Origin: Eustoma russellianum
Taxonomy: Eukaryota; Streptophyta; Magnoliopsida; Gentianales; Gentianaceae
NCBI GenBank assembly: GCA_036186865.1
Contig: AP025048.1
Coordinates: 28,381,019-28,445,018, forward strand
DNA length: 64,000 bases
Direction: 5' to 3'
Below are positions 10,331 to 22,868 of this stretch, one piece after another. The notes under the pieces are model-generated. The model did not search any database. It was not told the DNA's origin and was given only the letters and a program-made list of their open reading frames with translations. The stretch's first letter is position 1; every line of letters begins with the position of its first letter. The translations under genes were made by a program, and so were the position numbers.

Positions 10331-10893
10331 TGTATGCTAATGTAGAAATAAGGCCAGTCGAGGTGTGACGGCCTGAACAATGTAATGATCGTGCTGAGAA
10401 ATAAGACAAGTGGTCAAAGTAAGTCAACCGAGCAGAGATGACATGCATATAGAAATAGCTAAGCTGAGGAAAGAATGGACGAAGTAAAATTGTGCTGAAC
10501 TGAAGAAGGAAGAATAGCTTAGGTGAAGTGAAGCACATAATTAATACTAGCTGAGGTGAAGAAGGGCAGCAAAGCATAGCTTGAGCAAAGATGTGCTGAG
10601 CCGAGGGGATGACGTAAAGCACATGTCAGGTAGCAAAGCTGAAGCCGAGTTACCATACTTAGTCTTGTAAAAATTGTAACTTAAGACGTTTATTGTACAT
10701 GTGTCCAAGCAGATCATGTAACAAGACATTACCTTATAGCTATTAGTAGTCTAGTCAAGTTACTGAGATGAACAGAAAATACTGTAGGTAAGGAATAAAG
10801 CTGTTAGTAGGCAAAACAAACTCCTATATAAAGAGAAACACTTGTATATTTTCAACTAACTTGAATGAATTTCTAATTCTTTCAATCTCGACA
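10331..10893 (+). repeat. 5' LTR of the 10331 Copia
   Basis: Ends CTCGACA immediately before a primer site. Contains CTATATAAAG at about 10823-10832, a likely TATA box on the coding strand, about 70 bases before the LTR end. The left end (a TGTATGC at 10331) is a guess, since no second LTR is present. ORFs on the minus strand here (10326-10622 and others) are not genes. Confidence 0.6.
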
Positions 10894-10905
10894 TTGTATC
10901 AGAGC
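10894..10905 (+). promoter_or_regulatory. Primer binding site, tRNA-iMet type
   Basis: TTGTATCAGAGC follows the LTR end directly. It differs from the usual TGGTATCAGAGC at one base. Confidence 0.8.
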
Positions 10906-10963
10906 TAATCTGATTCGCTTTAACTACCTGCTATTTCTCCCTGCAAATCTTAAAGTTCTTTAA

Positions 10964-11570
10964 ATGGCTACACCCTTCAGCTCAGCTGAAAATACGGAGG
11001 CCACATTTACTTCGGATCATGCATCTGGAGTGGCATGTGGTCTTCAACTCTCTAATGATTCATCTATTGTCATTACCAGCCACAAACTAAATGGAGATAA
11101 TTATCTCTCATTGTCTCAAGGGGTAGAAATATTCATCACTGGCAAAGACAAGGAGGAATACCTATATGGAACAATCATTGTTCCATCTGAAAGTAATATA
11201 AACTACCGACTGTGGAAGTCTGAGAATAGTATGATAATGTCGTGGCTGATACATTCTATCCAACCAGAAATTTTTGATGACTTTATGATGTATAACACTG
11301 CAACAGAAATCTGGGCTGCAATCAAGGTGATGTATTAAAAGCATTACAGCATCTCTGAGCTCTGTGAGATTGAAGCTCATCTTCATGAGCTTAAACAAGG
11401 CGATCTGGCTGTATGCAAATATTATACTCTACTGACCAAAACATGGCAGCAGTTTGACTCATTCAAAAAACATCAATAGTCTTGTATCAATGATGTAGGC
11501 TTATATAAAGAAACAACAGAATGGAAGTGGGATTTTCGCTTCCTTGACTAAATCCAGAATTCGGCAGTTC
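10964..11570 (+). pseudogene. Copia gag N-terminal part
   Basis: The ATG at 10964 opens 124 codons. They include TSHKLNGDNYLSLSQGVEIF, the N-terminal signature of plant Copia gag (the family usually has W in place of one S), then LIHSIQPEI and EIWAAIKVMY. A stop follows at 11336-11338, and the homologous reading continues past it (SELCEIEAHLHELKQGDLAV) until another stop near 11478. The protein would form the virus-like particle shell. Confidence 0.85.
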
Positions 11571-11607
11571 TCACAGTCGAATTCTGAGCACAGAACCACT
11601 TTCGACC

Positions 11608-12265
11608 TTGAAGGCTGCCTTCGTCAAGATCAAACACGAAGAAAGCCATAAGAAGGTCATGATGAGAGGTGCACCAAACGTAGAGACCTCAGCACAACAT
11701 ACTGAACAACCAGCGGAAGTATTTGAGCTGACTGTTAAACGATACTTTACTTCTGCCAGAAGTAAAGTATGCAAGTACGGTAAAAAGGAAGATCATACAG
11801 TGGATAACTGTTGGAAGCTGCAAGCAAAGCTAATACGAGAAGGGAAACCTCCATTGAAGTCTAGTAATATCCCTTGGAGACCATATTCAAAACCCACTGC
11901 TGATGGACAAAGTGCTGCATATCAGGTCAGCAACACAATGTAGCGCAGCAGCTAGGCAAAGCACGATGCAGCTCGACTCCGCACATTTAGTTGAAGCTGA
12001 GATTCCTGCCAAAGATCATATCACAACTCTGATCGAATTGCTGAGCAGACAACATGGCCGAGATGAATCTATCCAAGCTACAGTGGCAGACTATGTCCAG
12101 CAAAGCTCCAGCAGTTCATGGATTATAGAATCCAGGGCGACTAACCATATGACAAGCAATGATAACCTTCTGAGCTCTTATTCTATGTTTCCAGTACCTA
12201 AGAAAGTTAAGATCGCTAATGGAACTTCCTTAGAATTCATTGGAATAGGATCTAAGAATAATTAA
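11608..12265 (+). pseudogene. Copia gag zinc knuckle and protease remnant
   Basis: 11756-11830 encodes VCKYGKKEDHTVDNCWKL, a CCHC knuckle in which the second Cys has become Gly. After a frame change, 12115-12150 encodes WIIESRATNHMT. In Copia proteases this is W-x-x-D-S-G-A-x-x-H, so the catalytic Asp is Glu and the Gly is Arg, and the protease is dead even apart from the frameshifts. Confidence 0.85.
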
Positions 12266-12479
12266 TAATAAAATCATTCTAAAAGATGTCATACATGTCC
12301 CTAGCACAAGCTTCAACCTGTTATCAATGGGTAAAATCACTAGGGACAATAATTGCATAGCCTGCTTCTCATCCATAAAATGTTGCTTTCAGAAAAATAA
12401 AATGAAGGGAATGATTGGCAGTGCTAAGAACATAGCAGGTCCATTCTTATTGGAGTAAGAAAACAGATCCATGATTAGC

Positions 12480-13440
12480 ACAATCGAGCTGCCAAATGAT
12501 TAGACTACTAGTGTTTTGCACCCTAGAAATTCTTGTATATGGGATATTTTGCCGTGGCGTAACAGACTTGGTCATCCCAATTTCGTATATCTTAAAAGAT
12601 TAATGCCAAAATTATTCAGCTCTATCAATCTTAAAAGTATTACATGTGAAACCTATCAATTAGCTAAACACACTAAGTAGAGCTACCCAGCTAAAATATA
12701 CGAAAAATCTACACCATTCAATCTTATTCATTCAGATATATGTAGACCATCTAGAATATCTAGTATCAATGGTGTAAGATGATTTTTGACCTTTGTAGAT
12801 GATCACAGTAGGGTCACTTAGGTTTACCTCAAAATAAACATAAGGTCGGACAAAATTTAGGAGGTACTTTATACTCATCAAGAATCAATTCGGCTATACT
12901 ATTAAAACTCTAGGATCAAAAAATAGGACAAAATATTTGGACAATGAAATACAAGCCTTTATGCATGAAAATGATGTATATCATCAGACCTCTTATATCT
13001 ATACTCCACAACAAAATGGTATCGCCGAAAGAAAGAACAGATATTTACTTGAGGTAACTAGAACCATCATCTTCACAATGAATGTATCTAAAGATTACTA
13101 GGGAGAAGCCCTGAAAATAGCCACGTACTTAATAAATAGGATGCCGTCCAGTTTTTCCTTTAAAAATCCCAAAGAGATACTCCTCATGCACTTTCCACAC
13201 ACTAAACTACTCTCAGAGTTGCCATCAAAACTATTAGGATGTGTAGCGTACGTACACATCCAACCCAGTCAAAGAGGAAAGTTAGATCCAAGATCAGTTA
13301 AGTGCATTTTCTTAGGATACTCTGGATCACAAAAGGGATACAAGTGTTACTGCCCAGCTAATCAAAGAATGTTTGTAACACTCGGTGTTACATTTGATGA
13401 AACAAAAAACATGCATTTTGCAGATCCTTAGGAGAAGCAT
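12480..13440 (+). pseudogene. Copia integrase remnant
   Basis: Pieces of the pre-integrase and integrase core can be read across several stops: RNRLGHPNF, LIHSDICRPSR, FVDDHSRVT. The C-terminal end at 13141-13431 is open (RGKLDPRSVKCIFLGYSGSQ). The integrase would insert the cDNA; this copy cannot. Confidence 0.85.
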
Positions 13441-13960
13441 AGGAATTAAGGCACAATAAACATGGAAAAATAATCGACATTATAGACAAATCTCAGTCTA
13501 GCTCATTATTACGAGACCAGCCAAGCTCAGCAGCTTGTGCAGCTCGGCAACTTGACACATCATGTCAGCATGACCAATTCTCCACACATAACTAATTTCT
13601 CTATGATCTCAAATGATCAGGAAGTCCTGGGATATGGTAGCCGACCTGATACACCCGAACAAACACAACTCAGTATAGAAAATGAGGATTCTCTAGAAGA
13701 AACTCAAAGTGAATATGAAACTGAATCCCAAATAGATGACAGACTAATAGCATTAAGGAAAGAAACGAGGGATTGCACTAAGAATCCCATTTGTACCAAA
13801 TAACCTATAGAAGAATTTATTTTCAATAACAAGTTGAATCCAATATTTAGGACATTTAAATAAGAAGAAGCACTATGTAGACCTGAATGGAAAACGACGT
13901 GCATGAAGAAATGAATGTAGTGAAAAATTAGATGTGGGGCTAACTCCAAGTTCGGCTGCT
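13441..13960 (+). pseudogene. Copia linker between integrase and reverse transcriptase
   Basis: A low-complexity acidic linker (13537-13803) with many Gln, Glu and Ser, as usual between Copia integrase and reverse transcriptase. Frames are broken. Confidence 0.6.
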
Positions 13961-14394
13961 ATAAAACTAGTAGGGTGTAGATGGATATTCACAGTTAAGT
14001 ACAACAATGATGGAACAGTGAATAAATATAAAGCAAGATTAGTGGCAAAAAGATTCACACAAACGTGTGGCATAGATTATTTAGAAACATCTGCCCAGTA
14101 GCTAAACTAAATACTATTACGGTCATTTTCTCTATAGCTGTTAACCTTGTCTGGAACTATACCAACTGGATGTAAAAAATACATTCCTAAACAGAGACTT
14201 AGCTGAGAAAGTTTATATGGGTATACCACCAGCGTTCAGTAAGGAGAACAATAAAGATAAAGTCTGCATGTTGAGAAAATCCATATATGGGCTAAAACAA
14301 TCGCCAAGGGCCTAGTTTAAAACATTCACTAAAGCTGTGATAAACCTGAAATTTACCAAATTCTTGGTGACCATGCACTATTCACCAGAATTTC
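13961..14394 (+). pseudogene. Copia reverse transcriptase, N-terminal part
   Basis: Readable pieces: GCRWIFTVKYNNDGTVNKYK followed by ARLVAK, then (T)CGIDYLETSAPVAKLNTI, and later SIYGLKQSPRA. These are conserved blocks before the Copia YVDD site. Stops and frameshifts are frequent, and the domain is cut before YVDD by the 14400 insertion. Confidence 0.88.
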
Positions 14395-14399
14395 ACCTA
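14395..14399. other. Target site duplication ACCTA (left)
   Basis: Matches ACCTA at 25419-25423 on the other side of the 11-kb Copia. Confidence 0.9.
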
Positions 14400-16996
14400 T
14401 GTTAGACCATGAACCTGCAAGAAACACCACTAGAGGAGGGGTGAATAGTGGTTAGCAGAAATTACACTACTACTCTTGATTAAAAACCCCTTTGAAAACA
14501 GAATCTGAGACTACCTCAGATTCAGAACCTGTTTTTGAAAAATTCAAAAATCCTTGTACACAACTCCAAAAATTATGAAAATTTCCAGAACTTAACTTCA
14601 ATGTGTTTACAATACTCTGTCAAAAAAATAGACAATATAGGATCGTTTGACCCTTCAAAAAAATAAAAAGATTCAGATGGTCAATCTGGACAAAATTGAA
14701 AAATATGTTGCTGAAATTGGAAAACGTGTTTCTCTTTGAATACTCAACCAAAAAGGTTGATCCTTATTTTAAAATGCTCCTTAGGATGTCTAGTTTATGT
14801 TTCCAAAAGTCCCTAACCTTAAAAAATTCTTGGTTAAAACAGAATTCAAGTTTTCTCAAAACTAGTCAGATTGTAGCCATATTAGAGCAATTATATTTCA
14901 ACAACTGAAACACTAACTTTTCCTTGCTCAAATCAAGTGATTCTTATTGCAAATGAAAGCTAACAGTCTGAAGTATAACTCCACCAAAAATCACAAATTT
15001 TGAAAGTGTTTAGCTATTTTTCAAAACGTGAGAATTTTTTGTGAAAATTGCAGTGAAAAGGAGCAGAATGCATAAAAGCAGAAGGAAGACAAGAACACCG
15101 GGAATTTATCCTGGTTCGGTCCATGTGACCTACTCCAGTACTAAGGAACATCTGTCATTGGTTTTAACTATGGTATGAACCAAATTACAACAAGAGCCAA
15201 GCTTGACCATTGGGTTAAACACCAACTCTATTCAAATCTTGGATGAACACCTCCATGCAACTCTTGGTTGCAACACCTCTACCACCTATTGGTATAGCCT
15301 TATAGATTTGGCTAACCAATCTTACAAATGAAACAAAAGAGGCTTGTAGATCTACAACAACTATCACAAAAACACCTTGGCTACAAAGAATGAAACAAGA
15401 ATAACAAGAAGATAGAAGGACAAATCAACTATTGCTTTCAAGTAAGCTTCAAGTGTGTTCTTCTTCTTCATCTTTGCCTTCTATTTATAGTGTGAAATGG
15501 CGCTTGAAGATAAGAACTCCAACGTGCTAACATCTTCATCATCAAGTCCTAGTTGTCTTCACATCATTGGTTGACCACATAATCATCTTGTACACTTGGC
15601 AATATAGAAAAGAATGATTGGTCCACCTTAAACTTTCAGCATGGTCGAATTTTTACCATCAAAAACGACTTGGGATTTGCTTGAAAAACGAAGATAATAC
15701 TAAGGGATAATTCCACGAAGATTCCTTCAAATCCTTACAAAAGATTAGGGCATACAAAGACTTCCATTTGACTCCAAAAAACTGCCATTTCCAGCTATGT
15801 AGCTGTTGGCTACCATTTGAAAAATCCTAGTTGGCAAAAAATTCTTTTTGGTTGGTCCACTTGTCACCAATCCATAAAATGAGTACACCATCATTTCCAT
15901 CTTTTAATACACGTTTTTTGAGGCTGCATATATGTATATCAACTCAGATTTTTGAAGAAGAAATCAACAAATAATAGTTGACAAGATTATGTCAACATAT
16001 AACACTAAAATTTCCACTATTTCTTCTTGTATGTTGTGATCATTTCTACACCTTGAACATATTTAAATTCTCTGAAATATGATGATAAATTTACTCCAAT
16101 AACATATAGAATAAGGTCTTCAAGAAAGAAATAGAATGTGACATCGCAACCCATCACATATCCCACTACTGTCGATAATATCATCATTTGAGAAAAATAA
16201 TATACAATCATCATATAATCTTCAAGACAATCATGTCTCAACTCCATAATGAAGATAAGAATATACGCAAGAGATTCATTGAGTGAAAATACCAAAAATA
16301 CCCTCAGGGTAAAATGACCAAAATGCCCCTGGTGAGAGAAAACTCCAGAAATGATCTGGATGGTCAGAAATAGATACAATAATATCTTTTTCATGATAAA
16401 TAACATGAGAATAAGTTCTTGAAATATTTTCACCATGTCATGTTCCTACAAAACTCAAAATACCAATTTTGCTCTTTTTGATAAGTTGTAGAAACTTCTA
16501 AGGCACATTAGTCACAAGACATTTATAATAATCAAAAACACATAATATCACATAATGAACATATATAAAACATGTACAAATGACAAAAACCACTTTATCA
16601 CATTTTAGAAAAATATTTCTAAAAACCTTAGACATCGATCATCGAAGTGCCTCAGCTTCTGAGATCGATGTCTCACAGTAAGTTTTAGAGTTTGCCTCTG
16701 ACCTACATCGATTGATCGAATTGAGGGTTCAATGTATACATTGATCGATGAATTAGTCTCAGGTTTAGATATCGATGCCTCACAGTAATGTCTTGAACTT
16801 TCTCTGCCCTACATAGATCGATCGATGTGAGGGATCGAAGTACATCGATCGATCGAAGTGCAACAAGCTGAGAGATCGATGTCATTTTTCTTAAAATTTT
16901 CAACTCTTAATCATTTATAACAACATATGTGACATTTTTAAGTATGCGCCACTTAAAATCATGTCCTTGAAAATTATACAAATATATTTCTCAACA
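14400..16996 (-). repeat. 3' LTR of the 11-kb Copia
   Basis: Read on the minus strand it begins TGTTGAGAAATATATTTG at 16996 and ends GGTTCATGGTCTAACA at 14400. A CGATCGAT-type array lies near its start (16631-16883). The ORFs at 14696-14908, 16017-16436 and 16703-16903 lie in LTR sequence and are not genes. Confidence 0.92.
16631..16883. repeat. CGATCGAT palindrome array in the 3' LTR
   Basis: Irregular repeats of a (T)CGATCGATCGA core alternating with AGATCGATGTC blocks, some 40-60 bases apart. The 5' LTR copy (25105-25305) lacks the last unit (ending near 16883), so the array changed length after insertion. Confidence 0.85.
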
Positions 16997-17009
16997 TTCT
17001 CCCCCTTTT
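16997..17009 (-). promoter_or_regulatory. Polypurine tract
   Basis: On the minus strand AAAAGGGGGAGAA lies directly upstream of the 3' LTR start, the position used to prime plus-strand cDNA. Confidence 0.85.
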
Positions 17010-17356
17010 GGATGATTTTTCAAAATAACTTAACATGATTTTAATGTCACAACTCTTTAAAAATTATTTATCACATATTTACCAATTTTATACCAATTGA
17101 ATTGTTTTGAAAACCTCACCAAGTACCAATTGTTTCATCAATTCTATACCAATTGTTTTCAAATTCTCAATTATCACGTTTTTAACATATGTGTTCATGT
17201 GTTCCCCTCATATTATACTCTCCCCCATAACCTATGCTCCAAACCTTATACCATTTGAAACTTACCATATTATTTAACCAAATCATGACTTACCGGCTAA
17301 AATCATGTTCCTATTCTATCTCCCTCTTTATTTTGCAAATCATGAAAAAGATAGAA
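17010..17356. other. Copia 3' untranslated region
   Basis: Between the pol stop (17359-17357) and the polypurine tract. I see no env-like frame in it. Confidence 0.6.
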
Positions 17357-18985
17357 TTATGTAATTGTATCGTAAGTCATCATACCTAACCTGGCTCTTA
17401 AATTTTCAAAATTGGCTTGATTAAGGGGTTTGGTGAAGATATCAGCTATTTGGTGATTAGTTCTTATATGGTTTATAACTATATCTTCATTTTGAATATG
17501 ATCTCAAAGGAAATGGTATCTTACCTCAATGTGTTTGGCCTTAGAATGAAGCACCGGATTCTGAGAAAGACTGATCGCACTTGTGCTGCCTCATAAAATT
17601 GGAATATTATTCATTTTAATGCCAAAATTACTAAGTTGTTGTTTAAGCCAAAGTATTTGGGTAGTGTATAAACTCAAGGCTATATACTCGACTTTATTGG
17701 TAGAGAGTGCCACACTAGTTTGCTTTTTAGAAAACCAAGAGATCAAGTTGGTTCCTATAAATTGACATGTACCGTTAGTGGATTTTCTATCTAACTTGCA
17801 ACCACCATAATCAGCATCACTATAAGCATACAGTTCCAATTTAGTGTTTCCATCATACCAAAGTCCTAAGTGATGTGTGTGTTTAAGATATCTAAAGATC
17901 TTTTTCACTGCATTGTAATGAGATACCTTAGGAAAAGATTGAAACCTAGCACACATACACACACTAAACATGATGTCAGATCTTGATGCAGTTAAATATA
18001 ACAATGAGCCAATCATAGACCTATAAAGTGTGTCATCAAAAGGTTTACCATTTTCATCTTTGTCTAGTTTGGTGCTCATAGGGGTAGGCGTTGGTTTCAA
18101 ATCATCAAAGCCAAACTTCTTAATCATATCATTAACGTACTTAAGTTGGCTAATGTGGATTCCTTGAGGAGTTTGTTTGATATGAAGCCCTAAGAAGTAA
18201 TTCATCTCTCGGACCATTGACATTTCAAACTCTAACTTTATGCACTCTTCGAAGTCTTTTACTAAGGTAGGGTTAGTTGAACCAAAGATAATATCGTCTA
18301 CATATATTTGAACTATTAATAAGTCATTATCTTTTCTTATGAGGAATAATGGGTTGTCTATTGTTCCCCTTTGATAATTATTTGCAATAGAATGTTTGTA
18401 AATCTATCATACCAAGCTCTTGGAGCTTGTTTTAAGCCATATAAAGCCTTCTTAAGCTTGTAAGCATGGTTAGGATTCTTTGGATCTTCGAATCCAGGAG
18501 GTTGTTTGAAAAATACCTCTTCTTGGATGTATCCATTCAAGAACGCACTCTTGACATCCATTTGGAAGAGTTTTATGTTGCTTAAACTTGAAATCGCTTA
18601 ACAATCGAATTGCTTCTAGTCGTGCAACGGGTGCAAAGGTTTCTTCATAATCTATTCCTTCTTATTGATTATAACCTTATGCGACTATCCTAGCCTTATT
18701 TCGTGTGATGTTTCCTTGTTCATCCATTTTATTCCTAAATATCCATTTGGTTCCTGTTATAGACTTGTTTTCAGGTTTAGGTACTAAGTCCCACATGTTG
18801 TTCCTTGTAAATTGATTCAATTCCTCATGCATGCCGTCTATCCATGATATATCACCTAAGGCTTCTTTGACTTTCTTAGGTTCTAAGTATGAGATTAAGC
18901 TTTGTCCTTCAGGTTGACTTACGTTTCTACGTGTTCTAACCCCAACACCTGGATCCTCAATTATTAATTCTTTAGGATGCCACAA
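17357..18985 (-). pseudogene. Copia pol: reverse transcriptase and RNase H
   Basis: From 18985 down: WIDGMHEELNQFTRNNMWDL and GTKWIFRNKMDEQGN open the reverse transcriptase. After stops and a frame change come MDVKSAFLNGYIQEE and LYGLKQAPRAWYDR (18561-18358). The catalytic IYVDDIIFGSTNP is read near 18310-18270 in another frame. 18223-17591 is then a 210-codon open stretch covering the end of the reverse transcriptase and RNase H (SDADYGGCKLDRKSTNG). Reading continues through IADIFTKPLN to TAA at 17359-17357. At least three frame breaks separate these pieces, so no functional enzyme is made. The protein would copy the element RNA and degrade it. Confidence 0.93.
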
Positions 18986-19157
18986 ATTCCTAGGCTGACT
19001 AGATTCACCTCATCTTGTTCAAATGTTTCATTAATGTGAATATTGTCGTATACAATTGGATTATCTTGTAAGTTAGTTGTATTATCTTCCAATTGAAAAA
19101 TCTCTTCATTTATTTCATCTAAGGATTTATGCATGTCTTGTTCAGGGGGAGTTGCTT

Positions 19158-19961
19158 TTAGATAATCAAGTACAGACTCAAGTAATATATCATCATCATC
19201 AAACATATTTTCAACATATTCTCATGTTTATGTTGAGTTTTATCACTAACTTCAAAACATGTATTTTCATTGAATTTCACATGTATGGATTCAATTATTT
19301 TTATAGATGCAAAATTATAACACCTATATGCTCTTGATTTAGTTGAATAACCAACAAATATGCATTCAATAGACTTTTGTTCAAACTTGTCGAGATTATC
19401 CTTAGCATTCAACACAAAACACTTACACCCAAAAACTTTAAGATAATTTACCTTAGATTGTCAATTGTTTAACAATTCGTAAGGTGTTTTATTTACTTTC
19501 TTTCTAATGGAAAATCTATTTATTATATAACATGCACAACTAACATCTTCAGCCCATAAATATTTTGGTACTTTATTTTCACATAACAATGTTCTAGCAA
19601 TTTCTTGTATAGTTCTATTTTTACATTCAACAACTCCATTGAGTTGTGGTGTTCTAGGTGGTGAGAATTCATGTTTTATTCCATGTAATTCATAAAACTT
19701 GATTACATCTTTGTTTTTAAATTCTCCACCTCTATCACTTCTAATTCTTTTAACATTTTCTTCATAAAGATTTTCAAGTTGCTTGATAAGAGTTTCGATT
19801 GCCAATCGAGCATCGTGTTTGTGTGTTAAGAACAATGTCCATGTGTATCGTGAATAATCATCTAATATGACACACACATAGTAGTGTCCACCTAGACTTC
19901 TTGTCCTACTTGGACCAAATAAGTCTAAGTGAAGCAATTCTAGTACATGACTAGTACTCAC
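19158..19961 (-). pseudogene. Copia integrase
   Basis: 19961-19461 encodes the DDE core: LELLHLDLFGPSRT (first Asp), RIRSDRGGEF (second Asp), QLNGVVECKNRT (Glu), then YLWAEDVSCACYIINR. A stop falls at 19461, and the C-terminal part continues in the next piece (19415-19158: ECIFVGYSTKSRAYRCYN). A frameshift at 19961-19975 separates it from the pre-integrase domain. Confidence 0.92.
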
Positions 19962-19974
19962 TTAATGTTTGGTT

Positions 19975-20535
19975 TTAATGTTTCTTTAATATGTTTCCTT
20001 TGATACACATTTCACACATTTGAAAATTATCTAAGTCTAACTGAGGCATACCTCTAATTAATTTTCTAGATAACTTTTCAATTGTTGAAATTCCTACATG
20101 GCCTAGTCTTCTATGCCATAAATTCACATCTAAGTCATGTGATATTAAACAATTAAACTTAGCATCTAACATATTATCTAAGTTAAGAGTATAAATGTTA
20201 TCGTCCCTATTTCCTTTTAAAACAATTTCTCCTTTTTCATTTGTTATATCACAAGAATCAGGGAGAAAAGAAATATAATAACCGGAATCTATAAGTTGCG
20301 AAATGCTTAATAAATTATAAGAACGATTTCTTACTAACAACACATTTCGTATTTGAAATGTGTTAGGGTCCCCGATTGTTCCTTTTCCAACAACTTTTCC
20401 TTTGTTGTCACCGAATGTCACCTTTCCTCCATTCTTATGTTCCAACTCGGTAAATAGTTTAGGGTTGCCCGTCATATGCCTTGAACATCCACTATCTAAA
20501 AACCATTTAGTTTTTAGATTCTTTGACTTTGCCTC
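19975..20535 (-). pseudogene. Copia protease end and pre-integrase domain
   Basis: The aspartic protease site WFLDSGCSRHMTGNP is read just upstream of 20475 and is intact (DSG). It is followed by FGDNKGKVVGKG, LLSISQLIDSGY, and the zinc-binding pre-integrase block LWHRRLGHVGISTIEKLSRK ... CEMCIKG. The stretch 20475-19975 is open; the frame is then lost before the integrase core. Confidence 0.92.
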
Positions 20536-20786
20536 CTTCTTGCATTCCTTGCGATTTTCCTACAATGGAGACAAAGTTTTTCGTACCCTTTATTTGGGTC
20601 TTTGAATGGTAGGAGCACCATCCTTGTTTAGATATCCCTTAGGTATGCAAACATGGACATACCTTCTATGCACATATTTGACATTATTACAAGTTGAATA
20701 ATAAAAAGATTTTCATGTAATTGTCCATTCCATTTAAAAGATGATGCATGGTTATACATGTTATACATTAGTTGATAAGTATTATG

Positions 20787-21266
20787 TCATGGCCGATTTT
20801 GATAGTGTGTATAAGGCATATGATTTTGTTTCTTGAATGGAGCTATGTATGTGTGTTCATATGCATTTCTATAAGTCTTATATGAATGTTGCCTATATTT
20901 AGGTTCATAATAAGCTGGATGCATTTTATTATGTCTAGTTGCATTTGTATACATATAGTCATAATTTCTAGGTTGTCTAGATGCAAAATTTTTCCTAGTA
21001 GCATGTTGATATGTATGTGCTTTTGTGGGTGCATGTTGTATTTTTACCTTAGAATAAACAGAAGAAGGAGTAGAAGAAGATGTTGCAGGCAAAGTTGATT
21101 TCATTGTATTGTATGGCAGTTTCGTACCAGATGAAACAAACTTAGACTTTTTATCTATTTTGGCATTTTCTTCTTTATATTCTAACCCAGTTTTATCGTT
21201 TCCATATTTTTGACGTGATATAAGTGTATCTAACATGTTTGTACAAGATTTAAATTGTTCTAACAT
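20787..21266 (-). pseudogene. Copia gag-pol linker region
   Basis: 160-codon open stretch rich in Tyr, Lys, Asn and His, with no recognised domain, between the gag coiled-coil region and the protease. Linkers of this kind are usual in the lineage. Lys/Tyr richness suggests nucleic-acid binding, but that is only inference. 20536-20786 continues it out of frame. Confidence 0.7.
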
Positions 21267-21539
21267 TTTTTTCTAAGTTTAATTTAGTAGATTTAAGTTG
21301 TACTATCTCATTTTAGCAACTTTTTAGCTTAGACTTCAACATACTATTTTCAGTTTTTATTTTTTGTTCATTTTCCTATATGATTCAATTTTAATCTCTA
21401 AAGAATCAAGAGTATTAGCAGACACTTGTTTAAAAGATTCTAATTGATCGGAAAACTCCAAGTTGGACATCTTCTACTTGTCGTTTTCTTCAATTAGTTT
21501 CTTCTGTTCTTTAGAGAGCCTTTTACAGTGAGCATGCGT

Positions 21540-22746
21540 CCTTAAAAATTCTTCATACATTTCATCGAATGACATTTCATTATCAGAATCTTGATCAGAT
21601 GAAGAATTTACCTCGTTGGATACAAAGCAGACTTGAGCTTCCTCAGTGTCGGATTCTAAGTCGGACGAGTCGCTTCACGTGCTCGCCTTCATTGCTCGTT
21701 TGCCTTTCCTTAACTTGGGGTCTTTTGTCTTTGATTTTTGCATCTCCTTGTCTTGTTTATTGTTATTATTATTTTTTTTGTTGGCGTTTTTCTTTGTCGG
21801 GCAATCATAAGAGATGTGTCCTTTTGTCCACATTCATAACACTTTAACTCTTTATTATACCATTTGTTATTAGAGTTATTTTTCTTAGGTTGAGAAAAAG
21901 AAGAAGAAGAAGATCGTTGTCTATTCCTATTAGGTCGTTTGAAAAACTTTCTAAGTTTTCTAGCTATCAATATTAAGTCATCGTCTAATTCATTATCACT
22001 ATTACTATCATCATTATTTGCATGTGATTCAATTGATTTGAAAGCTATAGACTTACCGGATGACTTTGATGACTCGGACTTCCGTTGGTTTAGTTTTACC
22101 TCATAAACTCTAAGTGAACCGATCAATTTATCCATCTTAGTGATTGACTTTGTCTCTTCGATTGCTGTTACCTTAGAATCCCATTCAGCAGGAAGGCTTC
22201 ACAACACCTTTTGAACCTTCTCATTGTTTGTGAATGATTTGCCTAAAGCTTCAAGGGAATTGAAAATGTTATTAATCCTCAAATCTATAGATGTTATGGA
22301 TTTATTTGGCAACATTTTGAAAGGTTCAAGCTCAGACATAAGCATGTTTATTTTTGACTTTTTACCCTGCTAGTACCTTCGTGCTTTAATTCTAATGATT
22401 TCCACATGTTGTGTGCGCTTGTGCAATTTGACACATATCCTGCTTCAGAAGTCGTTAGTCTGTTTAACAATAATTGCATAGCCTTAGCATTCATCGACAT
22501 TTCCTTTTTATCTTCAGAAGACCATTCGCTTTTATATTTTTCTACTTCCTGTGTGAATCCACTAACTTGTACAATTTTCATTGGAATGTACGACCCATCT
22601 TCAACTATAGACCATAAATCGATGTCTATGGCCATTAAGAATAGCCTCATTATAAGTTTCCAATGAACAAAATTATTTTCGTCGAAAAGACGAGGACGTT
22701 GTGTAGACATACCTTCCAACTCACCTTTGTGAGAAACTATGGCCAT
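21540..22746 (-). pseudogene. Copia gag (particle protein)
   Basis: Starts at the ATG at 22746 (MAIVSHKGELEGM). The N-terminal block FDENNFVHWKLIMRLFLMAI leads into DLWSIVEDG and KKEMSMNAKAMQLLLNRL; these are UBN2/DUF4219-type gag sequences. A 2-bp deletion near 22350 breaks the frame after GTSRVK. The middle part resumes at 22135 (MDKLIGSLRVYE), an acidic Asn/Asp/Ser tract follows, and the zinc knuckle begins CYECGQK before a frameshift destroys its His and last Cys. The 21267-21540 region reads as the coiled-coil tail with stops. Confidence 0.9.
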
Positions 22747-22856
22747 TGTATGTACCTTTAATTTGAGATTAACAGGCTACGTAGAATTGTTGTTTCTTGG
22801 CCTTGTGTTGTTTGTATGGTGTTGAATCATGCTTCTTTGAGTGGTCTAGACCTCAT

Positions 22857-22867
22857 TCTGATACCAA
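22857..22867 (-). promoter_or_regulatory. Primer binding site of the 11-kb Copia
   Basis: TTGGTATCAGA on the minus strand, one base from the 5' LTR end; complementary to the 3' end of tRNA-iMet. Confidence 0.88.
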
Positions 22868-22868
22868 T

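Larger units (their letters stand above)
10331..14394 (+). mobile_element. Decayed Copia retrotransposon, 3' end lost
   Basis: Plus-strand Copia element: LTR (about 10331-10893), primer site, gag, zinc knuckle, protease, integrase and the start of reverse transcriptase. It is cut at 14394 by insertion of the complete Copia at 14400-25418; the duplicated ACCTA marks the junction. No convincing Copia coding is seen beyond the insertion, so the 3' half is missing. Many stops and frameshifts make it non-functional. Confidence 0.88.

Noticed and set aside
10326..10729. Minus-strand ORFs upstream of the Copia gag
   Set aside because: They lie in the Copia LTR; no homology or signal.
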